Shown here: positions 63,968-64,000 of the stretch, in pieces | Position numbering within the stretch: the first letter of the stretch is position 1 | How the letters are laid out: each line of letters starts with the position of its first letter | From: Thermophagus sp052400625 | GTDB lineage: Bacteria > Bacteroidota > Bacteroidia > Bacteroidales > Marinilabiliaceae | Assembly: GCA_052400625.1 (NCBI GenBank) | Contig: JBQTGH010000005.1 | DNA: 64,000 nt | Reading direction: 5' to 3' (one strand) | Made by a program: the position numbers and the translations under genes | Notes under the pieces: generated by a model | Database searches by the model: none | What the model saw: the letters and a program-made list of their open reading frames with translations, nothing else | What the model was told of the DNA's origin: nothing

Positions 63968-64000
63968 ATGATAAAGCAGATATTCATAGCCCTGATCATT
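63968..64000 (+). CDS. Possible start of a further gene, cut by the right edge
   Basis: Only 11 codons are visible, reading MIKQIFIALII, which look like the beginning of a signal peptide or membrane helix. The 140 bases before it contain TATCTTTA at about 63931-63938, close to a -7 box. Too little remains to say more. Confidence 0.4.
   Translation, partial: MIKQIFIALII

Overview
The window looks like a chromosomal segment from a member of the Bacteroidota, most likely a gliding or polysaccharide-associated marine Bacteroidales/Marinilabiliales type. The evidence is type IX secretion (T9SS) genes (a plug-domain protein, a PorP/SprF protein and a giant type B cargo adhesin), an HU-like/DUF4469 protein, a complete Na+-NQR operon, TAnnTTTG-type promoter boxes, and closest-family recognition of nearly every housekeeping gene. 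Taxonomy is inferred from gene content and was not tested by alignment.

Layout. 1-11.3 kb is mostly housekeeping: alaS (cut by the left edge), an M23 peptidase, a MerR regulator, a NIF3 protein, a zinc-ribbon coiled-coil protein, a LemA/TPM/TPM cluster on the minus strand, an SSS symporter, recR, and a HAD phosphatase. 11.6-18.5 kb holds a TPR/PD40 protein, a GNAT enzyme, a stand-alone HsdR_N nuclease-like domain, AMP nucleosidase, DNA polymerase III delta, a rhomboid protease, a class IV aminotransferase and a YqgE protein. 19.1-22.3 kb is an orphan Wza/Wzc polysaccharide-export pair, convergent with a T9SS plug-domain protein. 23.7-31.8 kb is nqrABCDEF followed by apbE, which supplies the covalent FMN of NqrB and NqrC, and on the opposite strand two small membrane proteins. 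One of these is a 56-residue Cys-rich NqrM-like protein. 32-41.3 kb contains a fused alpha/beta 2-oxoacid dehydrogenase E1, a DUF4469 protein, P5C dehydrogenase, a DivIC/FtsB-like protein, an OmpH-like protein and a glycosyltransferase. 41.4-60.3 kb is one transcription unit of two genes: a 5930-residue SprB-like adhesin and its PorP/SprF partner. 60.8-63.3 kb carries aroA and aroB.

The most interesting non-coding signal is a pair of about 105-nt leader elements (about 30015-30121 and 38306-38414). They sit directly in front of two unrelated genes, apbE and the divIC-like gene. They share a closing helix and a loop of identical 25-nt length, and both have a 6-bp helix that buries the start codon. 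That helix keeps its pairing through a compensatory change (CATCAG/CTGATG versus CATCCG/CGGATG). This looks like a translational control RNA, a riboswitch-like element that I cannot assign to a known class. The second copy also has an upstream CGGATG that could compete for the same strand, and it lies downstream of a good TTG-N19-TAAATTTG promoter.

The giant adhesin has a signal peptide, about 1400 residues of PKD/Ig-like domains, about 25 SprB repeats, a further PKD-like stretch, 19 tandem repeats of about 83 residues with two conserved cysteines, two canonical PKD domains, and a gliding-motility type B C-terminal domain. Its downstream PorP/SprF gene fits the known cargo-partner pairing for T9SS type B substrates.
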